A stretch of 64,000 nt of DNA from Notospermus geniculatus. Lineage: Eukaryota; Nemertea; Pilidiophora; Heteronemertea; Lineidae. The DNA lies in NCBI GenBank assembly GCA_002633025.1, contig NMRB01000831.1, forward strand, positions 93,256 to 157,255. The letters are read 5' to 3'. Below are positions 1-12,300 of the stretch, piece after piece (position 1 is the first letter of the stretch; every line of letters begins with the position of its first letter). The notes beneath the pieces are model-generated. The model ran no database searches and was not told where the DNA came from. It worked only from the letters and a program-made list of their open reading frames with translations. The position numbers were made by a program, and so were the translations under genes.

Positions 1-98
1 CCCCCCCCCCCCCATCTCCCAGAGATTGACAAATCATAGAATTATTTGCGTGCATGCCAGTTGTTCTTGACTCATGCTATTGAATCAAGGGTCATAAT

Positions 99-190
99 GG
101 ATTGCCAGTGTGGTATAGTGGAAACACCACTGACTCTCCCCACTGAGGCCGTGAGTCCAACTCAGTGTCTGTGAGATCATCTCAAAAGCT
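99..190 (+). mobile_element. tRNA-derived SINE head (degenerate)
   Basis: A box-A-like word (TGGTATAGTGG, ending about 121) is followed about 35 bases later by a degenerate box-B-like word (GAGTCCAACTC). The spacing fits an RNA polymerase III type 2 promoter. The same box-A word occurs in the minus-strand copy near 3243-3254, which supports a dispersed SINE family rather than a tRNA gene. No complete tRNA cloverleaf was found. Confidence 0.45.
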
Positions 191-222
191 GGCAACACAA
201 CATTCAAATTCACCTGCAAGAA

Positions 223-227
223 TCATG

Positions 228-265
<38 letters not shown>

Positions 266-281
266 CGCGTGCGTGCGTGTG
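223..281. repeat. GT/CA microsatellite
   Basis: Almost pure alternating TG with a few C interruptions (TGCG units at the right end). It creates a spurious His-Thr reading frame on the minus strand that should not be taken as a gene. Confidence 0.95.
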
Positions 282-621
282 CTGTGTCAGGGACATAAAC
301 TACAACCAGTATCAAGATAACAAGAGAATGCCTTGAAAACCTCACCAGCTTTTCTAGTTTCTGACTACATGGGGCATGGTATTCGAAACAGCTGCTGAAG
401 TCGGCTTTCACACCAAACAACGTGCGGTGTAGGAAATCAATTTTCACTTTTTCATGATGTTGGATTGCGAAGTAGGGAATGCTACAGGGAAGAATGTGTG
501 CAATCTGGTCATCATGAGTGTTCTTGCATTTGTAGAAGGAAGGGCTGTTTGTGTATTACTGTATTACTGTAGTACATCAACAAAGTGTTAAAAGACAAAA
601 TCCGACAAGAGCGTATCTTAC

Positions 622-805
622 TTCTGTTTATCAGCTTTATGTCTTGCCATGATGTTTTTGACCAATCTATCAAGATTACGTGAGTATTCTTGTTCCACCT
701 CTGCCCGCCGCCGATAAAACTCCTGTACCTCTGTTATCATGGCAACCTGCATCTCCAGTTTCTGGTCCAGGAGGCGCAACTGTTCATTGAGCTGCATGCG
801 GATGT
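622..805 (-). CDS. SRGAP: srGAP coding exon 2 (F-BAR domain start)
   Basis: On the minus strand a good acceptor (pyrimidine-rich tract ending in TTACAG at 806) precedes a 184-bp exon, and a GTAAGA donor follows at 621. The first codon is completed by the last base of exon 1 and gives Asp. The peptide starts DIRMQLNEQLRLLDQ and includes EFYRRRAEVEQEYSRNLDRL. That is the start of the srGAP-type F-BAR domain, where vertebrate relatives have a similar IRxQLxEQ segment followed by FFRKKAEIE-YSRNLEKL. The exon ends in phase 2. The F-BAR domain forms a curved dimer that binds and shapes plasma membrane. Full srGAPs also carry RhoGAP and SH3 domains that act downstream of Slit-Robo signalling in neurite and cell migration; those exons lie outside this window. 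FCHO or other F-BAR relatives are less likely given this motif order. Confidence 0.9.
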
Positions 806-913
806 CTGTAATGAGAAAAGAGTAGAACATTGTCAGACGCCAATCTCATATCATCATCAAGTTTGTGGGAGCTCTGCATCAAATGTATGGACCAATACCT
901 CCACCAGGTACCA

Positions 914-1043
914 GGGCCCATGTTCATAAAACCTTGCTAGCTTAGTTGGTAGCTAGTTGTGTATTTGCCTGTACAAACTGGGCACTTTAGCAAGTACATG
1001 TAACTAAGCCTAGCAAGGTGTTATGATGGCAGTGTATGGGCCC
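914..1043. mobile_element. Short foldback MITE
   Basis: A 130-bp imperfect inverted repeat whose ends read GGGCCCAT inwards. Both arms share CATAA, ACCTTGCTAG and CTTAGTT blocks. GGG-type ends resemble PIF/Harbinger MITEs, but no clear 3-bp target duplication is visible, so the superfamily is uncertain. Confidence 0.6.
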
Positions 1044-1045
1044 AA

Positions 1046-2247
1046 GAGGACATTTCTATTCGTAATACCTCTGCAATAATCTGGACACCCCACAATAAAC
1101 CCTTTCCCCACCAATTCGTTCATCACCCTAAAGAATGATCTGCCCAGATGGACCATTCAAATGCTACTGTACAGACTGATTACCAACTGGTGTTTAGGTG
1201 ATGGCAAATGAGTAGGCCTACAGTGAGGAACGGGTACAGTCCCGAAGGTGTCCTTGATATTGAAGTATTTTAACTTCTGTCTATCTACATCACCATGACA
1301 TCAACTTAGATATGCATGCAAGCAAGGCATTCATTCAACCGGTTTCATTTTAATCACCACAGCACGTCGTGTCATCTCCAACGAGTTGAATTGAAAATTC
1401 CATATCACGAACGATTGAGCCACTCCCACGATGCGACCCGGTCCCGTGGGCGTTCAGTATCGAGACCGTAAATTGTCACGAGCAATTTACCTTGATTGAT
1501 TAGGAAAAGAAACGTCCCAAGATGATGACGGCAGAGCAAAAAGACTTGCGACATTGGATTTAATTGATTAGATTTGTCGCTCATTGAAATCTTGATTTCT
1601 GGCAATCAAGATGACACATCAGGTTTTACAATATGCTAATTTGGAAAGGTTTCAGAGGAGACTGTTACAAAGACGTCAACACGTGGGATAAATACGAGAG
1701 ACACTGATGGTGTTATCCTTCTTCAGAAATGCTGCAGGGGCTGCGCTTCATTTTTTGAGGGGCTTTTGCCTTGAACACTGTCACGAAATGGAAATACTGA
1801 AAGGCCAAACTGATGGCATCATTGGTAAGAGGCAAACGCCCTAAGCCATGGATAATTTTGCACCCTGAAGTTGGATAGGCATATTTCATGACAGATGTTG
1901 TTTATGAAGCTATCTGGTACTCCCAGAGGACTTGGAATAGTGTTTCAGCACTATACATGTAAGACAACCTGATGCCAAAAATAGACATGATGGTTGATAT
2001 GTGATGAGGTTGAAGACACAAGGGGCGGCAGGAAAAGTAGCATCAGACACCGTTTCCATAGCAGTTGTCACTCCCTCCCACACGACTCAAATACTCACCA
2101 GAATCAGCTTAGTGTTGCCATGGTAATCCAACATGGGTCGAAACAGTTCACAGTTATTCTGGGGATGATTTGATTTGGGTGATCAAATACGCTGCTTCTG
2201 CATGAGTACACTAACGCACATAGGGGATCTCAAAATAGATGTCTAGT
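1046..2247. other. Intron sequence, nothing recognised
   Basis: No reading frame with family resemblance, no inverted repeat and no SINE promoter boxes were found here on either strand. Confidence 0.5.
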
Positions 2248-2487
2248 TGTAGGCCCAAAACTAGCTGGACGCTGAAACTACCTGTTGTATTGTATAGGCC
2301 CAAAACGAGCTGAATGACTGTAGGCCCAAAACTAGTTGCTGTTATATATGCCCAAAACTACCTGTTGTTTTGTTCGCCCAAATCCGAGAGGCCCAGAACT
2401 ACCTGTTGATTTGTTGGCAAAGACAATGGCTGTTTGGCCCCAAAATAACTGTTGTAGGCCCAAAACTAGCCCCTAGCTGTATGTAGG
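2248..2487. repeat. Degenerate minisatellite (TAGGCCCAAAACTA units)
   Basis: About eight irregular repeats of a word like TAGGCCCAAAACTAGCTG, interspersed with CTACCTGTTGT blocks. Spacing varies from about 20 to 45 bases, so it is an old, diverged tandem array. Confidence 0.75.
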
Positions 2488-3114
2488 CCTAAGCGAACCA
2501 CTAAATTCTTTCGTACCCATAGCGGCTACACCATGAAAGTAGGAATCAATTGCAAGTAAAGATGAATCCATAAGGAAGAGAACCAGACGTCAACTGAAAA
2601 GTTAGGGAAGGTAGAGAACAATAGAGAATTACATACCTCTCGAACGGAGATGCATCTTTAGAGGGGTTGGGAACTTCATGAGGACCTCGTTTAGTGCCCG
2701 CTACATGCCACAGACGAGACCTCGAGTAATTGCCCAAGTTGTAAACTGTAGGTTGCAATGCATTACGCCCTACGTCATCAATCCCCCAACGCCCAGTTTG
2801 GATGCGTAAGAGGCTGAGTCAGCAGTATTGATAGGTTTTGTACCGATCTGATTTGTGGTCGGTACGAGTGGTGACTGCAGCTGGGTGCAGCAGCATCTTT
2901 GTGTGGGATCAGATGCAACTGGTTTTTGTTTATCAATGGTGGTTCTCTGTATGTTATTGTTATGGTAAAAGGTTATTGTCCTTTACAAATATAATATGCC
3001 ACCATATGTCCAGACAGTTGCAGTTATGTACATATTGATTTAAGACTTCAGTGTTGTTAACATACAGGAGGTACAGTTAGCTGTATAAATGTCACTGTTC
3101 TTTCTTTGATAATG

Positions 3115-3275
3115 CAGGAGGAGACTAGAATCCCCGAAAAAACTAAGTGGTCAGGAGGAATGTGATCCTCTTTCATCGCACAAGAAATGGGTCTGACTGG
3201 GAATCAAACCAACCACCACAACTGTAATGAGTGTTGATGTTTCCACTATACCAATTCTGACCATCAACTTTTCTG
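3115..3275 (-). mobile_element. tRNA-derived SINE, minus orientation
   Basis: Read on the minus strand, a box-A word (TTGGTATAGTGG at 3243-3254) is followed by a box-B-like word (GGTTTGATTCCC at 3199-3210). The spacing matches a tRNA-derived polymerase III promoter. The box A matches that of the SINE near base 110. The body to the left is not otherwise recognised. Confidence 0.6.
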
Positions 3276-3280
3276 ATGAT

Positions 3281-6200
3281 CCTTTGCCCTCAGCAGGAGG
3301 ACACTCACCCATGTCAGCTCTTCATGATATCTTTTTTTAATCTTTTGACAGCTCATAGGGTTGATGAGTGACTGACAAGGTCCCAAATGACAAGGACATG
3401 ACGAATCAGTATGGATTTTACAATATTATCTATTAATCTAAATCCACAAAAAGATAATGAGTAAAAACTACCGGTACTCATGCAATTTTAGAGGCTAATC
3501 ATCAGTTGTGATGAATCAACTTTATAAACCAGACGATCAACTTGACGTTGAGGAATGCTGATGTTAGAATTAGATGTGACTAACAGCGAGGACGACGTGG
3601 ACTCTCAACTGATGGATTACTGGTAAAATGCTGATTTATTCTGTGAAACTACTGAGAAGAGAAGAATTCATTTGGGGAATGGAGGAGGGGTCCACACACA
3701 CAGGAGAATTCAGGCTTACACATCCTCCCACAGCAAGTTTTTACCTCGCTCCTCTTCATCCACACACTTTGCGTGCAAGCATATGAAGAGGAAACCCTGC
3801 AATGGGAGGATGGGCTTGATAAACATCTCAAGGAATCTTGGCTCAAGGCACATCAAAATCAGATATTTTGATGATCTTTGGAAACAACATTGAGTGAAGA
3901 AAATGAAATAAAGGAAACGAATACGACAACTATACAGCGAGAGAAATATTTCAGAACGTATATTCACCTTTGTCAAGGTCGGCATGCAGATAATCACCCG
4001 AGACCCAGAAGATCTCATCTGGTACCACACGATTCTGTGGCACGCATGTCATAACCATCCGTGTCAGGCTGTTCACCGACATCGTCAAGTTTTGACTCCC
4101 GAAAGTCATCTAGGATTTTCTACACAAGTGCTACACTACGTATGCAAAAGACGACCTTCTCCAAGGTCAAAGTTTCACTGTTTGTAATGCCCTATTCCAC
4201 ACCCTATCATGAACTGTTACCCGAAATGAATCCTGCCAGTGATGTGCACATTTCAGCATTCACATTTTCCTGACACATACTGTACATTGCAAATTCTGCC
4301 TTAAAGATAGTCAGTCCACACACACACCTTTGAGTAATGGTCCCAAACTGACTAAAGTTCACACTAGTATCTCATCAAAGAGCAAAAGTCACTGTATTCT
4401 GAGTTCAGTTCCTCCAACATCAATGGTAGAGCCAGACTGTGACCAGTAGTTCCTTCGTGACAGATCATGCAACTGTCAAGTCCTGCTATACGCCCAAGTA
4501 ATCCCCGACTTGAATTCAATCAATCACTTCTCATCGATCTAATCCCGGAATTGAATGAAGTTTGCTCTCAACAAACAATGGGAAGAAGAAACTGCTGCAG
4601 AAGAATTCATAATGGTCAATACAGCAGACATCATTCTCAGGCTGATTCAAGAAGTCTTGGTTATCAGAAGTGGGGAAGGAAAGAAGAGAAAAGGACCTTT
4701 CCTGAGGTGACTTAAATTGCACACGGAAATGACATTTTTGAAACTGACCGACGTTTGATGTGCCATTGCCAATGTCTGCTCGAAACAGCAGCATGTTGCA
4801 TGCAAATTTGATGCATGAATTAAGCATTAGATTGGAGCATATCTCATGCATGAATGATGCACTGCATCCAATATGCACCAGACATGCCTGCCAATGGAGG
4901 TATGTTTGATGCATACATCAGGCCCTCGCAATCACTGCACCATTCAACACAGAATTCAGTACCAATACTGGCAGATTCATCCCAACATTCCAGAGAAATC
5001 AGAAAAACTCGCGACTCTATTGAAAAAGAGCCACAACTACATTTTTTTCAAGCCATATCCATATCCTTTCATGGTATCAGAGTAATGACCAACTATAACG
5101 CCATAAAATATATCCATTAATAGTGATAAAACAAATAAATCTGACATCATAAACAGGGAACTGAATGCTTGCCGTAGCTGCAGCCACAAAACTGATGCTG
5201 GAAGTGGAAGTGGGGTTTACACTGTGATTAGGGTTGTCCTAGAAAGCAAGGACTGGACACTGCATCAGAACTGCACCAAAGCAATCCCCTCCTCACGATG
5301 AAGGATCCCACAATGGCCTCACTACTCATTACCAACAAAATGCATCATCAAGAGAGGGTTTTTTCATCATCATCATGATACAATAACTATTGAGGATTGA
5401 ATAAGTGCAGAATTCAGTCATCATAATATCACTTTAGGTCACAGGACAACTGTAGGCCCAAGGGCTATTGCTACCACCAGTGTATGACTTTGTTGGGCAG
5501 ACTGCATACAGTTGCCGTGTTCCAACACAGGGCATGTTCTACTGGGCCATTCAACATTCCATACCCAGTGAGAGAATTCAATAATCTGACACCAGTAGGA
5601 AGCCAGTTTGATGCATTCCTCCTGTCCAGACACCTGTGGAATCAAGATTTTCAAGAGAAGTAGAGAAAACTGAAACTTCTTCAGGATCTGCTGCAATCAA
5701 TGCAACACAGCTATGGATTGAAGCTTTCATACTGAAATTGCCGGGAACTATCGAACAAGAAAATTGATGTTTGATAATGCGATGCCAGCAATATAGGCAG
5801 TCTCATCAACACCACAATAAGAGATCTTCACACATTTCCCAGTATCTTTGATAATTTTGCCACGAGCTGCACTCACTTGATTAATTCTTCCTAAATTACA
5901 TTCATTAGTCCTAACGAAGCTCCATCAATGTTGAGATGAAATGGTCCATGGACCATGTGCTCACCGTGTTGGACATAATAGTCTAATGACAGAGGGAGGT
6001 ACATATCAGTTATGAGCAATCTGGGTCAAGTCATTCCCAAGTAGGACTTTGATGATTTTTGGGTTTATGCCACCTGGCGGCCATATTGGATGTCCGATTG
6101 GGCCGGAACTTCACATGCACATGANAATCAGTAATTCTCTCTGGATCAACAGCTTCAGACAGCTCACTTCCTGGAGTTGAATGCATTCACTGAAGTTTTG

Positions 6201-6654
6201 CGCCAGACCAGACTATTTTCGAGCCCTGCTTTTTTCATGCTTTCGTCAAAAAAGAATACAATTCCATCGTATCGAACAGTGATTGCCTCGATCCAGGGCT
6301 GCTCAGATCAGATCAGCCGAAGCACCACACATTCATCAACCCAAAAAATATCATATCTTTTTTCCGTGAGGGACTTCTCTCAATCATTTCTCAGAAAGTT
6401 GCAGAGATTGCCACGATCCCCTGGATGCCCTATTCGATTGGCACAATATGAATCAGTCATCAATATTCCCAGCATAAGGAAAGACCACTACCAATGGAGA
6501 ATATCTGAGATAGGGCATTTGATTGGCATTTACCCATGAGCATTCCTGAGCCGAAGTCAATCTTAATGGATTTTGAGTAGGATATAGATTTATGACCATG
6601 GATTGCCCGCGAGGATTGCTTCTCCCCATAGAACCCAACAGAGACAGAATTCAT
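3281..6654. other. Intron sequence, nothing recognised
   Basis: Several short open frames overlap each other on both strands without coding character. One ambiguous base sits at 6124. The stretch around 4805-4925 is rich in ATGCAT words. No exon, RNA gene or complete mobile element could be supported. Confidence 0.5.
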
Positions 6655-6890
6655 TTGGTAACTTGCAATGGTGGTTCAGACCACAGCCTAAAGGTCGAGG
6701 GTTCAACCCCTATCTACTCCATCATCTACTTGGATGTTGAGAAGTGAAGGCTTGGTGCTAGGATGAGGTGACATAAGAAGTCCCCTGAAGTACCTTGACA
6801 CGAACTTGTCTGAACCAATGCAAGGACTCCACACTCTCCTCTGTCAGGAATAATGCTCTGGACAGATGATCTCAATACAGTCAATTTCAA
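6655..6890 (+). mobile_element. tRNA-derived SINE (probable)
   Basis: A clear box-B word (GGGTTCAACCCC) follows a weak box-A-like stretch (TGGTGGTTCAGA) by a tRNA-like distance. A non-tRNA body of about 170 bp follows, ending before a T-rich run near 6895. The box A match is poor. Confidence 0.45.
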
Positions 6891-6904
6891 AATGTTTTTT
6901 TTTT

Positions 6905-7943
6905 AGTTTACGCTGGTCAGAATGAATTCAACAGAAAAAGGTGGACGTTTTTCACCATCTTCTTTTGTCAATTTTGGTTTGTCCAAGTCTCTGAGCAATA
7001 AGGAACCATGCAGAGTTCTGGAAATGAGAGGGTACAGCATGGGTGCTTCAGGCTGCTGGACTCAGAGTCTGCACGAGTGTATATCTCATATCATGATATT
7101 GTACTCAAGTCGAAGCCAGGCAAATGGAGGTGTGACCTCACCAGGTCACGAGATGACTCTGATAAACCGAGAGGATGAGACATAATATCCAGCTGGTCAC
7201 AAAGATAATCTTTTCCTCACATCCTCAGAGAATTATGGGATGAGCTACATCGGGAATATGTATGAAGTGGAAATGTCAGGGGTCAACAGGCCACTTCGGC
7301 ATTCAATTGCACACAGATGCAGTCCTTGGCTTTGCCGAAGACATTTGCAAACCAAATATTCTCGATAGATTTCTCTGAAATCAATACTCGAGTGGAACTC
7401 TATGTATCAGTGATTGAATTTGCTGGAAAGAATCCTTATCTGGGTTTGACATTTTGTGACAGCCCATGTTCGCAGGGCAGAAGAGGGATGATTTCGCTTG
7501 CAGTGCCACGGTACACAACCAAGATTTAGGGGAATCATTAGTTTTATGACCCAACGAGGCAAATAGATCGAGATGTGATCCAGTTGGATATTTTATGTGA
7601 CAGAGTGTATTAGACATGACTGAATTGAATCATAGCCTGGGCATACCAGTGATAAGAAAGTCGCACAGTTACACTCCCTAATTTTGTATAGAAGTTGGAA
7701 TTAGAGGTACAAACGTCAGACTGAGAGTTGAGGAAGATGAGATGGTGGGGGGAAACCAGACAAAGTCACAGCCAATTCGCTTCCTCCTTATCACACAAAG
7801 AAAGGACCTGATATGAAATGATTGGGAATGAAGTCATGATTTGGAGCTGCCACATGATGATGTGGGATTGAAATATTGACCCTGCCTGATGAACCGCGGT
7901 CTGCGGCCGAGTGACTCGATAAATTATCGGAATCATGACAGAT
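6905..7943. other. Intron sequence, nothing recognised
   Basis: Only short overlapping frames without family resemblance; no promoter boxes or inverted repeats noticed. Confidence 0.45.
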
Positions 7944-7946
7944 TAA

Positions 7947-9032
7947 GGCCCGTATTCCAGAACCGACCTTAAGGGATAAGGAATTCCTCAACTCATAAAA
8001 GGAGGCCTTATCCTATTCCAGAACCGACCTTTATTTTACATTCAGGTTGACCTGAACTCTCTTCCTTTCGGAAGGAAATGGCATATTCTTGAACGTGCCT
8101 GTAGTAAATGAATTCCTTTATAATGTGTAAGGTCGACCTGTATTTCTAAGGAAGGTGGTGAGTATCCTTAAGAGGTGTCCTTCACAGCACATTAGTCATT
8201 TCCTCTCTGACTTTCGAAGATGATGGTTGATCAGTTGGTTGATTCTCTGAAATACGTATGAGGCAGGCATTCTGGGGACCTTCAAGAGGCCATGAGACCT
8301 CTATGTGCACTCTCCTAACATTTTGAAAATATCGTAAAATTCAATACAGTGGGGCTTTAAAGAGGAGAACAGAAGCACGATATCCTCCCTGTTCAGAACA
8401 GGTTTCCAATTTGAAGGGGTTAGAATCACCGGCAGCTTAAGAAAAATGCTTACCAGTGTGAAAATGATAGCAGGTGTGACGGGAAAGAATGTCCTAGGAA
8501 AACTGTCCGGGGAACAAAAGATCCTTACATTCTAATCTCTGACAATTGGTTTCTATACGCATGCCGCTTATTCCGTCATTCAACAATAGAAGTGGACACT
8601 TTCTACAGGGGGACACTTTTTACTGCTACACCGACATCGTCGTCGGAGCTGTTCTCGAGTTGCTGTAGTATAGAGATTCCTTACAAAGTGATGCAACCAG
8701 CTGGGAACGCTCATCGGTCTTGGAAGATGAATCCATTGTTCCTCCTCCCGTCCTTCATAAAAAAGGCAGGTGCATTCATGCGTGGTACTCAGTTTCAACC
8801 CTCTCAGGCCAACCTATAACCATAAGGAATTCCTTTGTGCGTATAAAGGAACTCCTTTATGCGCAAGGAATTCCTTTAAGGCTTAGGAATTCCTTAGCAA
8901 AGGAACTGCTAAAGGAAGGTTCTGGAATATAAATTATCTGAGTTCTCCTTACAGAAGGAATTCCTTACTAAAGTCCACCTTGTGAAAGGCCGGCCTTATG
9001 CCCGAATAAAGGACGGTTCTGGAATACGGGCC
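7947..9032. mobile_element. Non-autonomous PIF/Harbinger-like element, 1.1 kb
   Basis: Both ends carry the inverted repeat GGCCCGTATTCCAGAACCG, flanked by direct TAA trinucleotides at 7944-7946 and 9033-9035. GGC/GGG ends with a 3-bp TWA target duplication are the hallmark of PIF/Harbinger. A second partial copy of the end sequence lies inside each side (near 8012-8031 and 8914-8931), suggesting a doubled or nested end. Palindromic GGAATTCCTT words recur at least five times. No transposase frame is present. A piggyBac-like half element is nested at 8233-8362. Confidence 0.75.
8233..8362 (-). mobile_element. Half of a piggyBac-like MITE, nested
   Basis: On the minus strand this begins TTAAAGCCCCACTG and matches the left half of the complete 268-bp element at 26710-26977 for about 120 bases with scattered changes. 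The match stops at GAGAATCAA and the opposite end is missing. It sits inside the Harbinger-like element at 7947-9032 and is therefore a truncated nested copy. Confidence 0.75.
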
Positions 9033-9175
9033 TAAGTGTCAGAATGATTCCCGATGGAGAGTCTACTAAGAAAATAATGATTATTTTACAAAATACCACG
9101 ATTTCTGAATGGATGCTTTGATTGCCTCAGTTAAAATGCAAAAGTATTAAAGGGAAAGGCCATTGAGATGGAAAT

Positions 9176-9314
9176 CAGTGTTTCTGCCAGGAATTTTTTA
9201 AGGGGGGACAAAGAGAAAATTTGACAGATTTCTTGGTCAAAAACACAAATTTTGACTTTTTGACTTTTTAAGGAGGGGACATACCCCCTGTACCCCCCTC
9301 TGGCGGAAACACTG
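9176..9314. mobile_element. Small hAT-like MITE
   Basis: A 139-bp element with inverted ends CAGTGTTTCTGCCAG and its near-complement (CTGGCGGAAACACTG), each followed inwards by a G- or C-rich run. Direct GAAAT pentamers flank it at 9171-9175 and 9315-9319. CAGTG ends resemble hAT elements, but hAT normally makes 8-bp duplications, so the assignment is tentative. Confidence 0.65.
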
Positions 9315-9319
9315 GAAAT

Positions 9320-12300
9320 AAGGAAAATGCCCCCATTGAAATGATAAGGAAAATGTGACATCCATCCAGCAAGGAAACTAAAGATGGGCCAAGAGATTTT
9401 TGGAGTAGAGATTTCCTAAGTGCAACTTGCTCAGATTTGATTTGAACAAGACAACGTTGGATATCACGAGAAAACCAAAGAACAGCAGAGCGGTTTACAA
9501 CACATCAAGTCATCACCATCAAAAAAGATGACAACTAATATGACAATAATCAGACCAAGAAGTGGAATGCAACCAGAGAATAAGATGTTGGTAAATGAAA
9601 GAAATTGTCNTTACACTCTCAATAGAGGATGATTGCCAATAACTGGTAACTATCTATACCAAGGGCAACATCGTATTAATGGAGGCATAGGGCGGGGAGG
9701 AGAGGTCAGATCATTTAAAATAATCCCACGTTTTCAGAAGATTTGTGTTCAAGGCTTGCCAAAATGTATGGTGGCATCTTTCAAAGCAAGCCTACCCAAA
9801 GCAGCCGGTAAAGCCCCATCTCATGGAAAGGATTCTGCTCAGTATTTCCCTGTAGGTTAGCGCACTAGGATATCAAAATGGTGTACTGACCTTTGACATT
9901 TACACCATGCCAGCCATGAGATATGACACGCTATCGAGAGATTCAGTTTCACCATCTGGTGTCTCTCGAGGAGCAACATTTTTATGATGTGATCAGATCC
10001 ATCAATTCAAATAGAGCTGCATGGTTTGATCACAGAGAAATACAGGGGCATTTTTCCTGCAACCAGGCTGACTAATTTATGTGCAAGTCTGATTCTATTC
10101 TACCACTCTTCATCGAAATTTGTGGACATATAAATGACCCTTCCAGAGACTACTAGATACAGAAAAGGTTGAGATGGTGGTGCAGTGACATCAGTAATCT
10201 TCATCACATCTGTAGTCATGGGTTCAACTTTGGAGGATTTGTATAACTCGGTCACCCTCGTCATAATACCTATGCTGGGTAGACCATCGAACTCACATCA
10301 GCAACGAAGAGACAGGGTGTATTCCAAGCAGTCTCTATCCAATAGCCATTCAAAACAGCACTTGCCAAAGAAAATCCATTCAATTGAGATATGGCCGGTA
10401 TCTATACAGATCGACGTAAACATATGCTGCTACACGAACATTAGCTTTTACCACAGCATGGAACAGAACACAGCCACATATCGCAACAATGTTTTTTACA
10501 AAGGTTAGAAGAATTTCTTACGCCAGCTGCAGTCAGCATATTACATGAAACTAATGCTTTTTCTTATTTGTGAACTTCTACTAGAGAAATTTCATACTGA
10601 GACCAGGTAATGAGCGAGTCGAGTCTTACAGTAAACATACACATGAAAGAAAGATAGATCGAGAGCGCCACATTCTCAACTGTTTTTCCATATCTACACT
10701 CCACTATACTAGGTTATACTACACTCCACTATAACTAGGTTTTTCAATCAGAAATTTCAAAAGGCAGGGTAGAAAGGAGGACTGCAGAAAAAAGGCCGGG
10801 CATCGGCATTCATGTACCACGGTACATGAAAAAGGGGAAGGGCATTTCCAACCTCAGAGAAAAAAGCCAGGGTTATGCACCTTGCAAAAATTCCTTAACA
10901 CTACCACGAGGACCTGATTCATGAAGGTTGTTCCTGTTTGGAGAAACCTTTCTGCAGATAGAATCAAGAAGAAATCGCTGAGAGAAGATTCTTTCACAAA
11001 AATCCAGCAGCTAGTGATGGTTAGAGCATCTGGAATGTTGATAGGCTCCCCACCAAAAAATGGAGCTCAGATTTCAGAAGCGAGCTCAAATTCTCTGCTC
11101 CTTTTTTAGAAATACACAGATTTTTCAGTTCCTGAAACTTCCTGTAGATGGCATTGGAGTTGCATGATCACCCCTTGAGAGAATGCATCAAAATCAAAGA
11201 TCTGAGCAGGGCACGGATTGGTGTGTTCAATCAAGTACTTTATGAACATACTGTTCAGTCTTTCCCCATTGAACTTCGAACCCACAGGCTCGAAGGCAAG
11301 TACCAACTTGCCAATTCAGATCAAGTCCTAATTCCCTCATGTCCTCTCAACCTTGCGCTATCCTTTGATATTTCTCAGGGTACCAACGCCGAGATATATT
11401 TAGACATCTCACACCTATTTTTAGCTGGACTGCCATCCAGGTTCTCATGATTGCCATCCTCCGATTCAGTTGCTAAGCTTTCGTCACCACATACATGGTA
11501 ACTTGGACTAGATATGACAACAAGTGGATGAGATATTGGTTTCTTCCAGACTGGAGGATGAAGCAGTGATTACACACTGATCCATACACTTAATTAACGC
11601 GTGGCTGGTTCCCTATACCAAAAGCCAGGGATCTTCAAATTGACAAGCCGTGTCTTGAGAACAGTGGTGTGATAATTGGAAAAGGGATCAGGAGATGAAG
11701 ATACAGGGTGTTAGAGAAAAAAGTCCCTTGTTTTCGACAATAACGAAGCAGTGATGAAATCCACCTCTTCCTGGGGCATTTTGTGGACCAATTTAAGAAC
11801 TTGCATCTGTTGACCTAAGATGTAGGCCTCAGTCTTGGCCAATTCTTCAACTTGGCCTTGGCTGGGAAAACAGCCTGAAGGATATCCAACACTCACTGGA
11901 ATTTCTTCTGATACTGAATCTGATCATCTCACCTTCACTATGGCTTCCTAAGTAGGCCTACCTTTGTAACCACATGATGATCAATGATCCCTCATTCATC
12001 ACTCAGGAATGTCCATATACCCTGATGGTCACAGGTGAAATCAGGCACATTCTTCATTGCATTGAAGTTAGTTTTAATTTTATGGCACAATAGATTATAA
12101 TCGGCAGATTCTTTTGCAGAATGGATAGTGGATTTGGATCAGGAGCTGGTTAAGGCAAATTGAAACCAAAATTGGATTTCGGTGCAGCACATCCTTCCCT
12201 TGCAGATGACAGTGTGTTTACACTGAACTTTAGATGATGACGCCACCTCAGAAACATTGCTCATCAGTTCAGGATTGCCCAACATTGCATGGCTACACTC

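Larger units (their letters stand above)
1..621 (-). other. Partial intron 2 of srGAP
   Basis: This stretch lies downstream of the exon 2 splice donor in the minus-strand reading direction, so it is inferred to be the start of the next srGAP intron. It holds a C run at the window edge, a tRNA-derived SINE head near 99-170 and a GT/CA microsatellite at 223-281. No exon with F-BAR similarity was seen in it. Confidence 0.7.

Noticed and set aside
223-447. 74-codon His-Thr-rich frame
   Set aside because: Translation of the GT/CA microsatellite.
10160-10260. Possible tRNA-derived SINE head (GGGTTCAACTT box-B-like word)
   Set aside because: Box A is not convincing and no family body follows.
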